A stretch of 64,000 nucleotides of DNA, taken from assembly GCF_030504985.1 (NCBI RefSeq), contig NZ_JASERU010000014.1, forward strand, positions 1 to 64,000, written 5' to 3'. The number at the start of each line of letters is the position of its first letter. The first letter of the stretch is position 1. Made by a program: the position numbers and the translations under genes. Positions 54,631 through 63,886 of this stretch are shown piece by piece. The notes beneath the pieces were generated by a model. The model worked only from the letters and a program-made list of their open reading frames with translations. It was not told the origin of the DNA and did no database searches. The DNA is from Fulvimonas sp. R45 (GTDB lineage: Bacteria > Pseudomonadota > Gammaproteobacteria > Xanthomonadales > Rhodanobacteraceae).

Positions 54631-55749
54631 ATGCGCATCGGTGTGCCGAAAGAAATCAAGAACCACGAGTACCGCGTGGGCCTCATCCCCTCGTCCGTGC
54701 AGGAACTCGTGCACCACGGCCACCAGGTGCTGGTCGAGACCGGCGCCGGCCTCGGCGCGGGTATCAACGATGCCGACTACGTGGCGGCGGGCGCCACCAT
54801 CGCGAAGGATGCCGACCAGGTGTTCGCCGACGCCGACATGATCGTCAAGGTGAAGGAGCCGCTGGCGGTGGAGCGCAAGAAGCTCCGCAAGGGCCAGATC
54901 CTGTTCACCTACCTGCACCTGGCGCCCGACCTAGAGCAGACGAAGGACCTGATCGCCTCCGGCGCGATCTGCGTGGCCTACGAGACGGTGACCGCACCGA
55001 ACGGCACGCTGCCGCTGCTGACCCCGATGTCCGAGGTCGCCGGCCGGCTCGCCCCGCAGGTGGGCGCGCATTCGCTGGAGAAGGCCCAGGGCGGCCGCGG
55101 CGTGCTGCTGGGCGGCGTGCCGGGCGTGCCGGCGGCGGAAGTGGTGATCCTGGGCGGCGGCGTGTCCGGCACCCACGCGGCCACCATCGCCGTGGGCATG
55201 GGCGCCAAGGTCACCGTGGTGGACCGCTCCGCCGACGCGCTGAAGCGCCTCTCGGCCCAGTTCGGCACCGCGATCTCCACCGTGTTCTCCACCCGCGCCG
55301 CGATCGAGGAACTGGTGCGCCGCGCCGACCTCTTGATCGGCACCGTGCTGATCCCGGGCGCTGCCGCGCCGAAGCTGGTCACCCGCGACATGTTGAAGAC
55401 GATGAAGCCGGGCTCGGTGATCGTCGACGTCGCCATCGACCAGGGCGGCTGCGTGGAGACCTCGCACGCCACCACCCATGCCGACCCCACCTACGTGGTC
55501 GACGACGTGGTGCACTACTGCGTGGCCAACATGCCGGGCGCCGTGGCGCGCACCTCCACCTTCGCGCTGAACAACGTGACCCTGCCGTTCGCGCTGGCGC
55601 TGGCCGACAAGGGCTGGAAGCAGGCGCTGGCGCAGGACGCGCACCTGCGCAACGGCCTGAACGTGTGCGAGGGCAAGGTGACCTGCGAGCCGGTCGCCCA
55701 GGCGCACAACCTGCCCTACGTGAAGGCGGAAACGGCGATCGGGATGTAA
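54631..55749 (+). CDS. ald: Alanine dehydrogenase
   Basis: The protein has 372 residues. It oxidises L-alanine to pyruvate and ammonia with NAD, or the reverse. It starts [20 protein letters not shown] and has the NAD-binding [24 protein letters not shown], with the substrate-binding Lys in MIVKVKEPL. The C-terminus has [21 protein letters not shown]. It is divergent from the Lrp regulator. A strong hairpin follows its end. Confidence 0.96.
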   Translation: MRIGVPKEIKNHEYRVGLIPSSVQELVHHGHQVLVETGAGLGAGINDADYVAAGATIAKDADQVFADADMIVKVKEPLAVERKKLRKGQILFTYLHLAPDLEQTKDLIASGAICVAYETVTAPNGTLPLLTPMSEVAGRLAPQVGAHSLEKAQGGRGVLLGGVPGVPAAEVVILGGGVSGTHAATIAVGMGAKVTVVDRSADALKRLSAQFGTAISTVFSTRAAIEELVRRADLLIGTVLIPGAAAPKLVTRDMLKTMKPGSVIVDVAIDQGGCVETSHATTHADPTYVVDDVVHYCVANMPGAVARTSTFALNNVTLPFALALADKGWKQALAQDAHLRNGLNVCEGKVTCEPVAQAHNLPYVKAETAIGM

Positions 55750-55773
55750 CACCCGCAATCGCGGCATGCCACC

Positions 55774-55807
55774 GCCAGGGCCCGGCGCGAATGCGCCGGG
55801 CCCTGGC
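55774..55807. terminator. Strong hairpin between ald and the AraC regulator
   Basis: GCCAGGGCCCGGCGC and its exact complement form a fifteen-base perfect stem with loop GAAT. No T-tract follows on either strand, so it is an attenuator or a bidirectional mRNA end rather than a classical terminator. Confidence 0.55.
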
Positions 55808-55845
55808 GCATCAGCCCGCCGGTGCCCATGACCGGCCCCGGTGGT

Positions 55846-56619
55846 TCAGGCGGGCGTCCGCCTGCCGTAGCTGGCAGGCGTGACACCCATGACCCGGTGG
55901 AACATCACGCAGAACGCGCTGCAACTGGCGTAGCCGGCGTCCCGCGCCACGCTCTTGATCGAAGCGCCCGCATGCAGCCGGCTCAACGCGCGGGCCAGCC
56001 GCACGTGCTGCCTCCAGCGCGCGAAGCCCATCTTCAGTTCGCTCTCGAAGAGCCGCGCCAGCGTCCGGCTGCTCGCGCCGACCTGTTGCGCCAGCTGGTC
56101 GAGCGTGTCGGCCCGGGACGGGTCGGCCAGCAGGCGGCCGCATACCTTATTCAACCGCGGGTCCGACGGTGTCGGAATGTGGATGGCCGCCTCGTCGGCG
56201 CCATGCAGTTCGTGCAGCAGCAGCGGCAGCATCATGCGCATCCGTTGCACGTCCCCGGCCCCGTGCGCGCCGACCATCGCCAGGATGAGTTCGCGGAGCA
56301 GGTCCGTGATCGCCAGGATCCGGCAATGGCCGCCGAGCAACGCCCCCGCGGCCCGGTCCAGATACAGCGTGCGTATCGCGACATGGCCTTCCATGCGTAT
56401 CTCGTGCGGCATCGCGGCGGGCACCCACAACGAACGCTGCGGCGGCACGATCCAGATGCCCTCGCGGGTCGTCACCTGCATCACGCCCGAGGCGGCGTAG
56501 ATGAGCTGCCCGCGCTTGTGTCGATGCCGCGGGATGAGGCAGCCCTTCGGGTAATCCTTGGCCAGCGCGGTCGCCGGCCAGGCCGGGATCGAGCCGGCGC
56601 GCTGTCTGGAATGCGACAC
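55846..56619 (-). CDS. AraC-family transcriptional regulator
   Basis: The protein has 257 residues. A cupin-like N-terminal sensor (about 30-120) is followed by two AraC HTH motifs near the C-terminus (LDQLAQQVGASSRTLARLFE, then IKSVARDAGYASCSAFCVMFHRVMGVTPASYG). The GTG start was chosen because AAAGGAGG lies seven bases in front; the longer ATG frame lacks it. The ligand is unknown. It is divergent from the TAT protein at 56754. Confidence 0.88.
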   Translation of the reverse strand: MSHSRQRAGSIPAWPATALAKDYPKGCLIPRHRHKRGQLIYAASGVMQVTTREGIWIVPPQRSLWVPAAMPHEIRMEGHVAIRTLYLDRAAGALLGGHCRILAITDLLRELILAMVGAHGAGDVQRMRMMLPLLLHELHGADEAAIHIPTPSDPRLNKVCGRLLADPSRADTLDQLAQQVGASSRTLARLFESELKMGFARWRQHVRLARALSRLHAGASIKSVARDAGYASCSAFCVMFHRVMGVTPASYGRRTPA

Positions 56620-56753
56620 AGCATGGCCTCCTTTCGATATACGGACACCGCTAGGCTGATTCTGGGCGAACGGCGGTTCCACGGCAATGCGCACCGGGTT
56701 CCACCGGCGCATCCGCGGCACGCCGCGAAGCAGGCATAACCGGAGGCCTTCCG

Positions 56754-57806
56754 ATGAACGATCACCCCATCTCGCGACGCACGGTGCTCAAGGCGGGCGC
56801 AGCCGCCGCCGGGGCGCTTGCGCTGGGCAAGCTCCCCCTGCCCGCCGAAACCCGCGACGCATCCGAACAACCGGCCCTCGTCGTGCTCTGGCTCAACGGC
56901 GGCCCGGCGGGCCTGTTCAACAGCGCGGACTCGTTTCTTTCCAGCGGCGGGTTCGGGGTGACTGCCGACAATGTCCGCCACCTCGGCAACGGCCTCTGCG
57001 TCGACGCCGGTTCGCTTGGCGCCCTGCCCGGCGTCGCCCTGGCGCACATGGCCTCGGTCGATTTCCGGCATGGCCTCTACCCGCACGCGGATGCGCGGGC
57101 GGCGATGCTGGAAAGCGGATCGCGCAGCCGGCTGCTGCGCATGGCCGCCGCCATGCCAGACGCCGCAGCCCGCTGCATGGTCGTGAACAGCCTCGGCCTG
57201 CCGGTCGGCGTCAAGGCGACGCCTCCTGCGGAAGGCCGCGTCGCGCTGGAGCGCAGCCTGAGCCTCGACGACGCGCGCGGGCATGTGCCGGCCACGCAAC
57301 TCGACGCCATCCGCGGCGCCTACGGCGTGCCCGCCGGAAGCACCGCCATCGACAGCCAGCGCGCGACCTTCGCCGGCGTCGAATCGATGATCCACGCCGG
57401 CGCCGGCGTGATCTTCGCGCAGCCGGCCTACACGGGGCGCCACGACCGCCAGTTCGACACGCACCACGACGACACCGGGACGCTGGCGCGCGACATCATG
57501 GCCCCCATCACGCCGTCGCTGGCCACCTTCCTCGACCGTGTGATGGCCCTGTCGCGGCGCAACGTGGTGACGCTGCTGACCGGCGAATTCAGCCGGACGC
57601 TGCCGGGTTCGGACCATGCCCCGGGCGGCACGGCGACGATCATCGGCAAGTACGTGAGGACCGGCACCGCCGGACGGCAGGGGCCCGGCGGCTCACCGCC
57701 CGAACATGCTTCATCGCCGGAAAGCCTCTGGGCCTACGTCGCCGCCGCCCTGCGCCTGGACGGGTCGCCGTTTGGCCGCAACCCGCATCGCGAACTGATG
57801 GCCTGA
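56754..57806 (+). CDS. TAT-exported DUF1501-like protein
   Basis: The protein has 350 residues. It has a twin-arginine signal SRRTVLKAGAAAAGALALG. The body has LVVLWLNGGPAG, THHDDTGTLARDIM and LLTGEFSRTLPGSDHAPGG, the pattern of DUF1501 proteins of the alkaline-phosphatase-like fold. Its length is shorter than many members, so part of the domain may be missing. Function is unknown. The AraC gene next door is the likely regulator. Confidence 0.75.
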   Translation: MNDHPISRRTVLKAGAAAAGALALGKLPLPAETRDASEQPALVVLWLNGGPAGLFNSADSFLSSGGFGVTADNVRHLGNGLCVDAGSLGALPGVALAHMASVDFRHGLYPHADARAAMLESGSRSRLLRMAAAMPDAAARCMVVNSLGLPVGVKATPPAEGRVALERSLSLDDARGHVPATQLDAIRGAYGVPAGSTAIDSQRATFAGVESMIHAGAGVIFAQPAYTGRHDRQFDTHHDDTGTLARDIMAPITPSLATFLDRVMALSRRNVVTLLTGEFSRTLPGSDHAPGGTATIIGKYVRTGTAGRQGPGGSPPEHASSPESLWAYVAAALRLDGSPFGRNPHRELMA

Positions 57807-57821
57807 GCCGCGCGTGCCCGG

Positions 57822-59666
57822 TCAGGCCGCTTCGTCCTCCGCTGCCACGAAACCGCCGGTCTGCCGCTTCCACAGCCGCGCGTACAGGCCGTCGCGCGCC
57901 ACCAGCTCGGCATGCGTGCCGGTTTCCACGATCACGCCCTTGTCCATCACCACCAGCCGGTCCATCCGCGCGATGGTGGAGAGGCGGTGCGCGATGGCGA
58001 TCACCGTCTTGCCCTGCATCAGCAGGTCCAGGCTTTCCTGGATCGCCGCCTCGGCCTCGGAATCCAGCGCGCTGGTGGCCTCGTCCAGCACCAGGATCGG
58101 CGCGTCCTTCAGCAGCACGCGGGCGATCGCGATGCGCTGGCGCTGGCCGCCGCTGAGCTTCACGCCGCGCTCGCCCACCAGCGCCGCGTAGCCGGTGCGG
58201 CCCTCGCCGTCGACCAGGGTGGGGATGAACTCGTCCGCACGCGCCTTGCGCACGGCGTCCAGTACCTGCGCCTCGCTGGCGTCGGGCCGGCCGTAGAGGA
58301 TGTTGTCGCGGATCGAGCGATGCAGCAGCGAGGTGTCCTGCGTCACCACGCCGATCTGCGAGCGCAGGCTCTCCTGCGTCACCTGCGCCACGTCCTGGCC
58401 GTCGATGGTGATGCGGCCGCCTTCCAGGTCGTACAGCCGCAGCAGCACGTTCACCAGGGTGGACTTGCCGGCGCCGCTGGGCCCTACCAGGCCGATCTTC
58501 TCGCCCGGTCGCACGGCCAGCTCCAGCCCGGAAATGACGCCGCCCTTCTTGCCGTAGTGGAAGTGGATGTCGTGGAAATGCACCGCGCCGTTGGTCACCT
58601 CCAGCGGCATCGCGCCCTCGCGGTCCTGCACGGCGCGCGGTTGCGCGATGGTGGTGATGCCGTCCTGCACCGTGCCCACGTTCTCGAAGATGCCGTTGAC
58701 CACCCACATGATCCAGCCGGACATGTTGTTGATGCGGATCACCAGCCCGGTCGACAGCGCGATCGCGCCCACCGTCACGTGGCCGCGGCTCCACAGCCAC
58801 AGCGCCAGCGCCGAGGTGCCGGCGATCAGGAAGCCGTTGAGCGTGGTGATGCTGGCGTCCAGCGTGGTGGTGACGCGGGTCATGCGGCGCAGCTTGTCGG
58901 TCTGCTCGCCCATCGCCTCGGCCACGTAGGCTTCCTCGCGCCTGGTGTGCGCGAACAGCTTCAGCGTGAGCACGTTGCTGTAGCCGTCCACGATGCGGCC
59001 CATCAGCTTGGAGCGCGCCTCGGACGCCTTCCACGAGCGTTGCTTGATGCGCGGGATGAAGATCCACAGCAGCCCGACGTACAGGAACACCCACGCCACC
59101 AGCGGCACGGCCAGCCAGAAGTCCGCGTGCGCGAACAGCGCGACGGCGCTGCCGGTGTAGATCAGCACGTACCAGATCGCGTCCACGATCTGCACCGCCG
59201 ATTCGCGCAGCGAACCGCCGGTCTGCATGATGCGGTTGGCGATGCGCCCGGCGTAGTCGTTCTGGAAGAAGCCCAGGCTCTGGCGGATCACGTAGCGGTG
59301 GTTCTGCCAGCGGATGCGGTTGGTGAGGCTGGGCACGATGGCCTGGTTCACCAAGAGGTCGTGCAGGCTGTTGAACACCGGCCGCGCCACCAGCGCGACC
59401 AACGCCATGCCGAGCAGCTCGCGGCCGTGCCGCTGGAAGAAGTCCGCCGCGGGGACGCCTTTCGCCATGTCCACGAGGCGGCCGATGAAGCCGAACAGCG
59501 ATACCTCGATGATCGCCACCATGAAGCCGACCACGACCGCCGCCGCGAACACCGGCCACACCTGGCGCAGGTAGAACACGTAGAAGCGCCACACCGATTG
59601 CGGCGGCATGCCGTCGACCGGCTCCTTGAACGCGTCGATCAGGGATTCGAACCAGCGAAAGATCAT
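57822..59666 (-). CDS. ABC exporter, fused membrane and ATPase domains
   Basis: The protein has 614 residues. Six membrane helices lie in about 25-330, with an ATP-binding domain behind them: Walker A GLVGPSGAGKSTL, signature KLSGGQRQRIAIARVLL and Walker B PILVLDEATSAL. It belongs to the MsbA/lipid- and drug-exporter group and works as a homodimer or as half of a heterodimer. The start MIFRWFESL was used, four codons inside the longest frame. Substrate unknown. Confidence 0.9.
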   Translation of the reverse strand: MIFRWFESLIDAFKEPVDGMPPQSVWRFYVFYLRQVWPVFAAAVVVGFMVAIIEVSLFGFIGRLVDMAKGVPAADFFQRHGRELLGMALVALVARPVFNSLHDLLVNQAIVPSLTNRIRWQNHRYVIRQSLGFFQNDYAGRIANRIMQTGGSLRESAVQIVDAIWYVLIYTGSAVALFAHADFWLAVPLVAWVFLYVGLLWIFIPRIKQRSWKASEARSKLMGRIVDGYSNVLTLKLFAHTRREEAYVAEAMGEQTDKLRRMTRVTTTLDASITTLNGFLIAGTSALALWLWSRGHVTVGAIALSTGLVIRINNMSGWIMWVVNGIFENVGTVQDGITTIAQPRAVQDREGAMPLEVTNGAVHFHDIHFHYGKKGGVISGLELAVRPGEKIGLVGPSGAGKSTLVNVLLRLYDLEGGRITIDGQDVAQVTQESLRSQIGVVTQDTSLLHRSIRDNILYGRPDASEAQVLDAVRKARADEFIPTLVDGEGRTGYAALVGERGVKLSGGQRQRIAIARVLLKDAPILVLDEATSALDSEAEAAIQESLDLLMQGKTVIAIAHRLSTIARMDRLVVMDKGVIVETGTHAELVARDGLYARLWKRQTGGFVAAEDEAA

Positions 59667-59857
59667 GGGGGCGCGCACGAAGCGGGGGGAGCCCTAGCGT
59701 GGGTGCCCGTCCGCCCGGACGCAAGGGGCGGCGCACACACGGAACATCGACGCCATCGTTTCATCCGGACACGAAACCTCTGCTGACAGTGCGCTGGCAG
59801 CATGGCGACCGGAGGATCCGCCAGGCAGCGGCCGATCCGCCGATACCGGGAGCATGC

Positions 59858-61228
59858 ATGTCAGCCACCACCCTGCACCGGGCGCGTCCGCTCGGCCTGG
59901 TCACCGCCACCACCAGCCTCGGCTTCCTGGTGGTGCAGTTGGACGTGTCCATCGTCAACGTGGCGCTGGTGCGCATCGGCCACGCACTGCACGGCGGCAT
60001 GGCCAGCCTGCAATGGGTAGTGGACGCGTACACGCTGGCCTTCGCCGCCTTCCTGCTCTCGGCCGGCGCGCTGGGCGACCGGCTGGGCGCGCGCCGCGTG
60101 TTCGTGCTGGGACTGGGCGTGTTCGGCATCGCCTCGCTCGCCTGCGCGCTGTCGTCGGACCTGCCACTGCTGGTGGCGGCGCGCACCCTGCAGGGACTGG
60201 GCGCTGCCCTGCTGATGCCCTGCTCGCTGGCGGTGCTCAACCACGCCTGCGGCGACGACGCCGCGGCGCGCGCCCGCGCGCTGGGCCTGTGGACGGCCGC
60301 CGGTGGCGTGGCGCTGTCGGCGGGGCCGCTGGTCGGCGGCGTGCTGATCGACCGTTTCGGCTGGGCCAGCATCTTCTACATCAACCTCCCGGTGTGCCTG
60401 CTCGGCATGGCGCTGGCATGGCGCTGCGTGGAGGAAACGCCGCGCCACCGGCACGACGGCGGCCTCGATCTCCCCGGCCAATGCTGCGCGGTGGCGATGC
60501 TGCTGGGCGTGACCGGTGCGGTGATCGAAGCCGGCACGCTCGGCTGGCACGCTCCGCGCATATGGCTGCTGTTTGGTTTCGGCGTGCTGGCGGGCCTCGC
60601 CTTCCTGCGCATCGAATCGCGCAGCCGTGCGCCGATGCTGCCGCCCGCCCTGTTCCGCCGGTGCGCCTTCAGCGCCGCCACCGCGGTGGGCCTGGTGGTG
60701 AATTTCGCGCTGTACGGATCGATCTTCGCGTTGAGCCTGTATTTCCAGCGCGTGCGCGGCTATTCGCCCTCCGCCACCGGCCTGGCCTTCCTGCCCTTCA
60801 TGGCCGCCGTCACCGTGGCCAACGTGGCGGGCAGCCGGCTTGCCGCGCGCACCGGGCCACGCTGGCCGATGGCCGCGGGCCTGCTGCTCGGCGCCATCGG
60901 CTTCGCCCTGCTGCTGTCGATCGACGCCCAAAGCGGCTATGCGTCGCTGATGGCGCGGTTGCTGCTGATCCCGGTCGGCGTGGGGGTGGCGGTGCCGTCG
61001 ATGACCGCCACCGTGCTGTCCAGCGCGCCCCGCGCCCGTTCCGCCCTGGCCGCCGGCGTGCTCAACACCGTGCGCCAGGCCGCCGGCGCGGTGGGCGTGG
61101 CGGCCTTCGGCGCGCTGGCGGCGACGGACATGCTCGGCGGCATGCGCGCGGCGTTCGGCCTGTCGGCCGTGCTGCTGGTCGTGGCCGGCGGCCTGGCGGC
61201 CTGGGGTGTACGTAGGGATGATGGCTAA
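59858..61228 (+). CDS. MFS efflux pump, DHA2/EmrB-QacA type
   Basis: The protein has 456 residues with about fourteen membrane helices. Typical features are the helix 1 segment VVQLDVSIVNVALVRIG, the DRLGARRVF loop and the GPLVGGVLIDRFGWASIFYINLPV segment. Family members pump drugs or metabolites out with protons. GGGAG lies a few bases before the ATG. Its TAA stop (61226-61228) is the first triplet of the inverted-repeat element that follows. Confidence 0.9.
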   Translation: MSATTLHRARPLGLVTATTSLGFLVVQLDVSIVNVALVRIGHALHGGMASLQWVVDAYTLAFAAFLLSAGALGDRLGARRVFVLGLGVFGIASLACALSSDLPLLVAARTLQGLGAALLMPCSLAVLNHACGDDAAARARALGLWTAAGGVALSAGPLVGGVLIDRFGWASIFYINLPVCLLGMALAWRCVEETPRHRHDGGLDLPGQCCAVAMLLGVTGAVIEAGTLGWHAPRIWLLFGFGVLAGLAFLRIESRSRAPMLPPALFRRCAFSAATAVGLVVNFALYGSIFALSLYFQRVRGYSPSATGLAFLPFMAAVTVANVAGSRLAARTGPRWPMAAGLLLGAIGFALLLSIDAQSGYASLMARLLLIPVGVGVAVPSMTATVLSSAPRARSALAAGVLNTVRQAAGAVGVAAFGALAATDMLGGMRAAFGLSAVLLVVAGGLAAWGVRRDDG

Positions 61229-61414
61229 GAGCCTGTTCACGATCTCCCCGTAGCTCGCGTTGCCTTGCCCTGGCCGCCCGGTGGGAGTGCGTGGCGCAGC
61301 GCCTGCCTGGCGGGCAGGCCTGCCCCTGCGAAGGCAGGGGTCAAGCCGCGCGCTGCCGCCTGGCGGCCATGCGAGGCCAACGCGAGGCGTCTGGAGATCG
61401 TGAACAGGCTCTAA
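61226..61414. repeat. ~189-bp inverted-repeat element that contains the stops of both flanking genes
   Basis: 61228-61247 (AGAGCCTGTTCACGATCTCC) and 61393-61412 (its exact complement) are perfect 20-base terminal repeats. The inner parts are also largely self-complementary: CTCGCGTTGCC...CTGGCCGCC on the left matches the complement of the right arm. A further hairpin with CCTGCC/GGCAGG units sits in the middle. The left end supplies the TAA of the MFS gene and the right end the TAG of the hydrolase gene (61413-61411). It resembles a MITE or a large bidirectional terminator. Confidence 0.75.
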
Positions 61415-62778
61415 GGTTCACGCGGCGCGCGCCTCGACTGGCCGCCCTGACGCAGCACCAGGGCGACGACCTTGCCCGATGCATCGCGCTGGAAGTCGAT
61501 GCTGATCCCGGCGGCGCTGGCGAAGAATGCGTCACGGGCGGAGGCCTGCAGGGGAAACGCATCCTGCCCGGTAGCGCGGGCGTGAAGCCCGTTACCGTCA
61601 TGGGACACCGTGAGCACGAAACCCTGTGCCAATGCGTATCGTCCCACGTAGTCGTCCAGCAGGGACGACGGCAGGCGCACGGCCTTTTGCAATTCCGGCA
61701 GCGGCGACCTGGGCGACAACGCGGCCATGCCCAGCCGCGTGAGATCGCTTCCCGCGACGGCGCTGTTCGTCAGCAACACCACGCCGTGGCGGCCATCCGC
61801 GGTGAATCCCACAAAGCTGCTGTAGCCGCCGGTCTCGCCGTTGTGCCACACCACCGGGCCATCCGGCGTGGGTGTGGTCATCCAAGCCAGGCCGATGCGC
61901 CCCAGCGGGCCGACGTCGCGACGCGGCTGCTGCGCCAGCTTCATCGCGGCCGTCAGCGGGGTGGCCGCCAGGCCCATGTTGGCTTCGAGGTACCGCAGCA
62001 TGTCGTGGCCGTCGCTGAGCACGGCGCCGGCGCCGGCCAGCGCATCGAGCCATTGCCAGTGCCCGGCGGGCTGGCCGGTGATGCCGTGGCCAGGCGCCAG
62101 TCGCGCACGCAGCGCCGGGGTCAGTTCGACGCCCGTGCTGTCCATGCCAAGCGGCTGCAGCACGTCACGCTTCAACAGCGCGCCGTAACCCAGCCCCGCA
62201 TGCGTGGCCAGCGCATAGCCAAGCAGGCCGATGCCGACATTGGAATATTCGTACTTCGCGCCTGGATCGCGCGGTAGGGCATAACTGGCGAGGAAGGCCC
62301 TGAGCTGCCTTGAGTCGTAACGCGCATACGGATCGGCCAACGATGCAGCGTCCAGGTTGACGGGTACGCGCGGCAGGCCGGAATACTGTTCGGCCAACAA
62401 CCCCAGCGTGATCGGCTTGCCGTCGCGCGAAGGGATCTTCCAGCCCGGCAGCCACGACGCCACCGGCGTGTCCAGCGCGGCCTCGCCCTGCCGTACCTGT
62501 CGCACCAGCAGCAGCGCGGTGAAGGTCTTGGTGACGGAGCCGATCTCGAACACGGTATTCGCATCCGGCGGGCGTCCATCCGGCAGCTTGCCGTAGCCGG
62601 CGATGGAGACGCGGCCGTCGTCGACCATCGCCACCACCAGCGCCGGCGCGATGCCGGCATCGGCAAGCTGCCTGGCGGTGGCGGCGACGCGCGTGGGAAC
62701 CGCCTGCGGCGACCCGGCATGGACGGGGAACAGCGACGGCAGCAGCGCGGCCATCAGGGCGAGGCGGAAACCGTTCAT
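61411..62778 (-). CDS. Serine beta-lactamase-like hydrolase (class C/AmpC fold)
   Basis: The protein has 455 residues with a signal peptide (about 1-22). The three catalytic elements of class C-type enzymes are present: SVTK with Ser81 and Lys84, YSN (Tyr178) and HNG (His312-Gly314). The C-terminal 100 residues form a small extra beta domain typical of esterase and peptidase relatives. Family members range from beta-lactamases to D-aminopeptidases and esterases, so resistance is not implied. The stop lies in the repeat element. Winged-helix and membrane genes follow upstream on the same strand. Confidence 0.85.
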   Translation of the reverse strand: MNGFRLALMAALLPSLFPVHAGSPQAVPTRVAATARQLADAGIAPALVVAMVDDGRVSIAGYGKLPDGRPPDANTVFEIGSVTKTFTALLLVRQVRQGEAALDTPVASWLPGWKIPSRDGKPITLGLLAEQYSGLPRVPVNLDAASLADPYARYDSRQLRAFLASYALPRDPGAKYEYSNVGIGLLGYALATHAGLGYGALLKRDVLQPLGMDSTGVELTPALRARLAPGHGITGQPAGHWQWLDALAGAGAVLSDGHDMLRYLEANMGLAATPLTAAMKLAQQPRRDVGPLGRIGLAWMTTPTPDGPVVWHNGETGGYSSFVGFTADGRHGVVLLTNSAVAGSDLTRLGMAALSPRSPLPELQKAVRLPSSLLDDYVGRYALAQGFVLTVSHDGNGLHARATGQDAFPLQASARDAFFASAAGISIDFQRDASGKVVALVLRQGGQSRRAPREP

Positions 62779-62782
62779 CGCA

Positions 62783-63118
62783 TCACTTCCTTGGCGTGGG
62801 GGCCTCGGGCAGTTCCTGCATCACTGCCGCCAGCCGTTGACGATAGTCGGCCAGCGCCTTGCGGCCGGCGGCGGTGATCCGCAGCTCGGTCAGCGGGCGC
62901 TTGCCGCGGAAACTCTTCTTCACTTCGACCAGGCCGCCCGCCTCCAGCTTGCTCATGTGGCTGGAGAGGTTGCCCTTGCTGAGCCCGCTGACCTGCTCCA
63001 GGAAGCCGAATTCCACTTCCCGGGCATTGGCCAGCACGGCCAGGATCAGCAGCCGCGCCGGCTCGTGCACCAGCCGGTCCAGCGCCATCACCTCGCCGAT
63101 GCGCGACGTGCCGCTCAT
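62783..63118 (-). CDS. Winged-helix transcriptional regulator
   Basis: The protein has 111 residues of MarR/ArsR-like winged helix (LILAVLANAREVEFGFLEQVSGLSKGNLSSHMSKLEAGGLVEVKKSFRGKRP). It overlaps the membrane-protein gene by four bases and is followed four bases later by the hydrolase. Together the three form one operon. The palindrome on the operon's promoter (63808-63824) is the obvious site of autoregulation. Confidence 0.88.
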   Translation of the reverse strand: MSGTSRIGEVMALDRLVHEPARLLILAVLANAREVEFGFLEQVSGLSKGNLSSHMSKLEAGGLVEVKKSFRGKRPLTELRITAAGRKALADYRQRLAAVMQELPEAPTPRK

Positions 63119-63780
63119 GCGCCGTCTCCCGCGTCGCGCAGGTGCGCGAGCCGCTCGCGCAGGGCGAGGAAGCGGCGGTGATCGGCCATGCCGGTGCCGA
63201 TGAAGAGCAGCGCCGCCAGCGGGAACAGCAAGGCCAGCAGGGCCATCGGCGGGTTCGCGGCGGCTGCCGTCGTGCCGACCACGGGATACGCGAACCCCGC
63301 CCATGACACCGCCGCCTGGCAGAACAGGAACGTGCCCACGAAGAATTCCAGCGGACTGCGCAGCCAGAACCAGCTGGCCGGCACCAGCAGCCAGAGCAGC
63401 GCCAGGTAGCCGAGCTTGCCGGCGCCGAACGGCCACGCACGCGTTCCCACCGTCACCAGCACGGCCACCAGCAGCACGACGCCCACGCAGAAGGCGTGCG
63501 TGCGGCGCACGGTCGCCGTCGCCTGCTCCTCCACGTGGCCGAACCGCTGGTAGTAGCGCCGGGCCAGGACCTGCTTGGCCAGCAGCCACGCCAGCGGCAG
63601 CGCCACCAGCGCGATGCGCAGCGCCGGCGACGACGGCAACAACCCGCCGGCCAGGTAGGACGCGATGCAGCACAGCCCGCCCAGCACCGAAGCCAGGCCG
63701 CCGGCGCTGCGCGAGTAGCGCGCATAGTCGCGGGTCAGTGTTTCCAGCTCGTGCAGGCGGCTTTCGTCGAAGGCGGTCAT
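63115..63780 (-). CDS. Membrane protein of unknown function
   Basis: The protein has 221 residues. Its N-terminal 20 residues are charged and the rest has about six membrane helices. It is the first gene of an operon with the winged-helix regulator and the beta-lactamase-like hydrolase. Such membrane protein plus small winged-helix pairs are common, but their role is unclear. I do not recognise a named family. Confidence 0.82.
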   Translation of the reverse strand: MTAFDESRLHELETLTRDYARYSRSAGGLASVLGGLCCIASYLAGGLLPSSPALRIALVALPLAWLLAKQVLARRYYQRFGHVEEQATATVRRTHAFCVGVVLLVAVLVTVGTRAWPFGAGKLGYLALLWLLVPASWFWLRSPLEFFVGTFLFCQAAVSWAGFAYPVVGTTAAAANPPMALLALLFPLAALLFIGTGMADHRRFLALRERLAHLRDAGDGA

Positions 63781-63807
63781 GGCGGCATCTCATGGAAATT
63801 GCAAATA

Positions 63808-63836
63808 AGTTTGCAGTGCAAACTAGTCTATGTCAA
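63808..63836 (-). promoter_or_regulatory. Promoter with overlapping perfect palindrome for the membrane-protein operon
   Basis: On the minus strand TTGACA (63836-63831) matches the -35 consensus exactly. CAAACT (63813-63808) stands 17 bases on as the -10. AGTTTGC-ACT-GCAAACT (63824-63808) is a perfect inverted repeat that covers the -10. A half-site TTGCA follows. This is an almost ideal repressor layout for the winged-helix protein encoded in the same operon. Confidence 0.7.
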
Positions 63837-63886
63837 CTGCCCATCGAAGCCACGCTGGAACCCGTTCCGGATCGTGCGCGGTCCGC

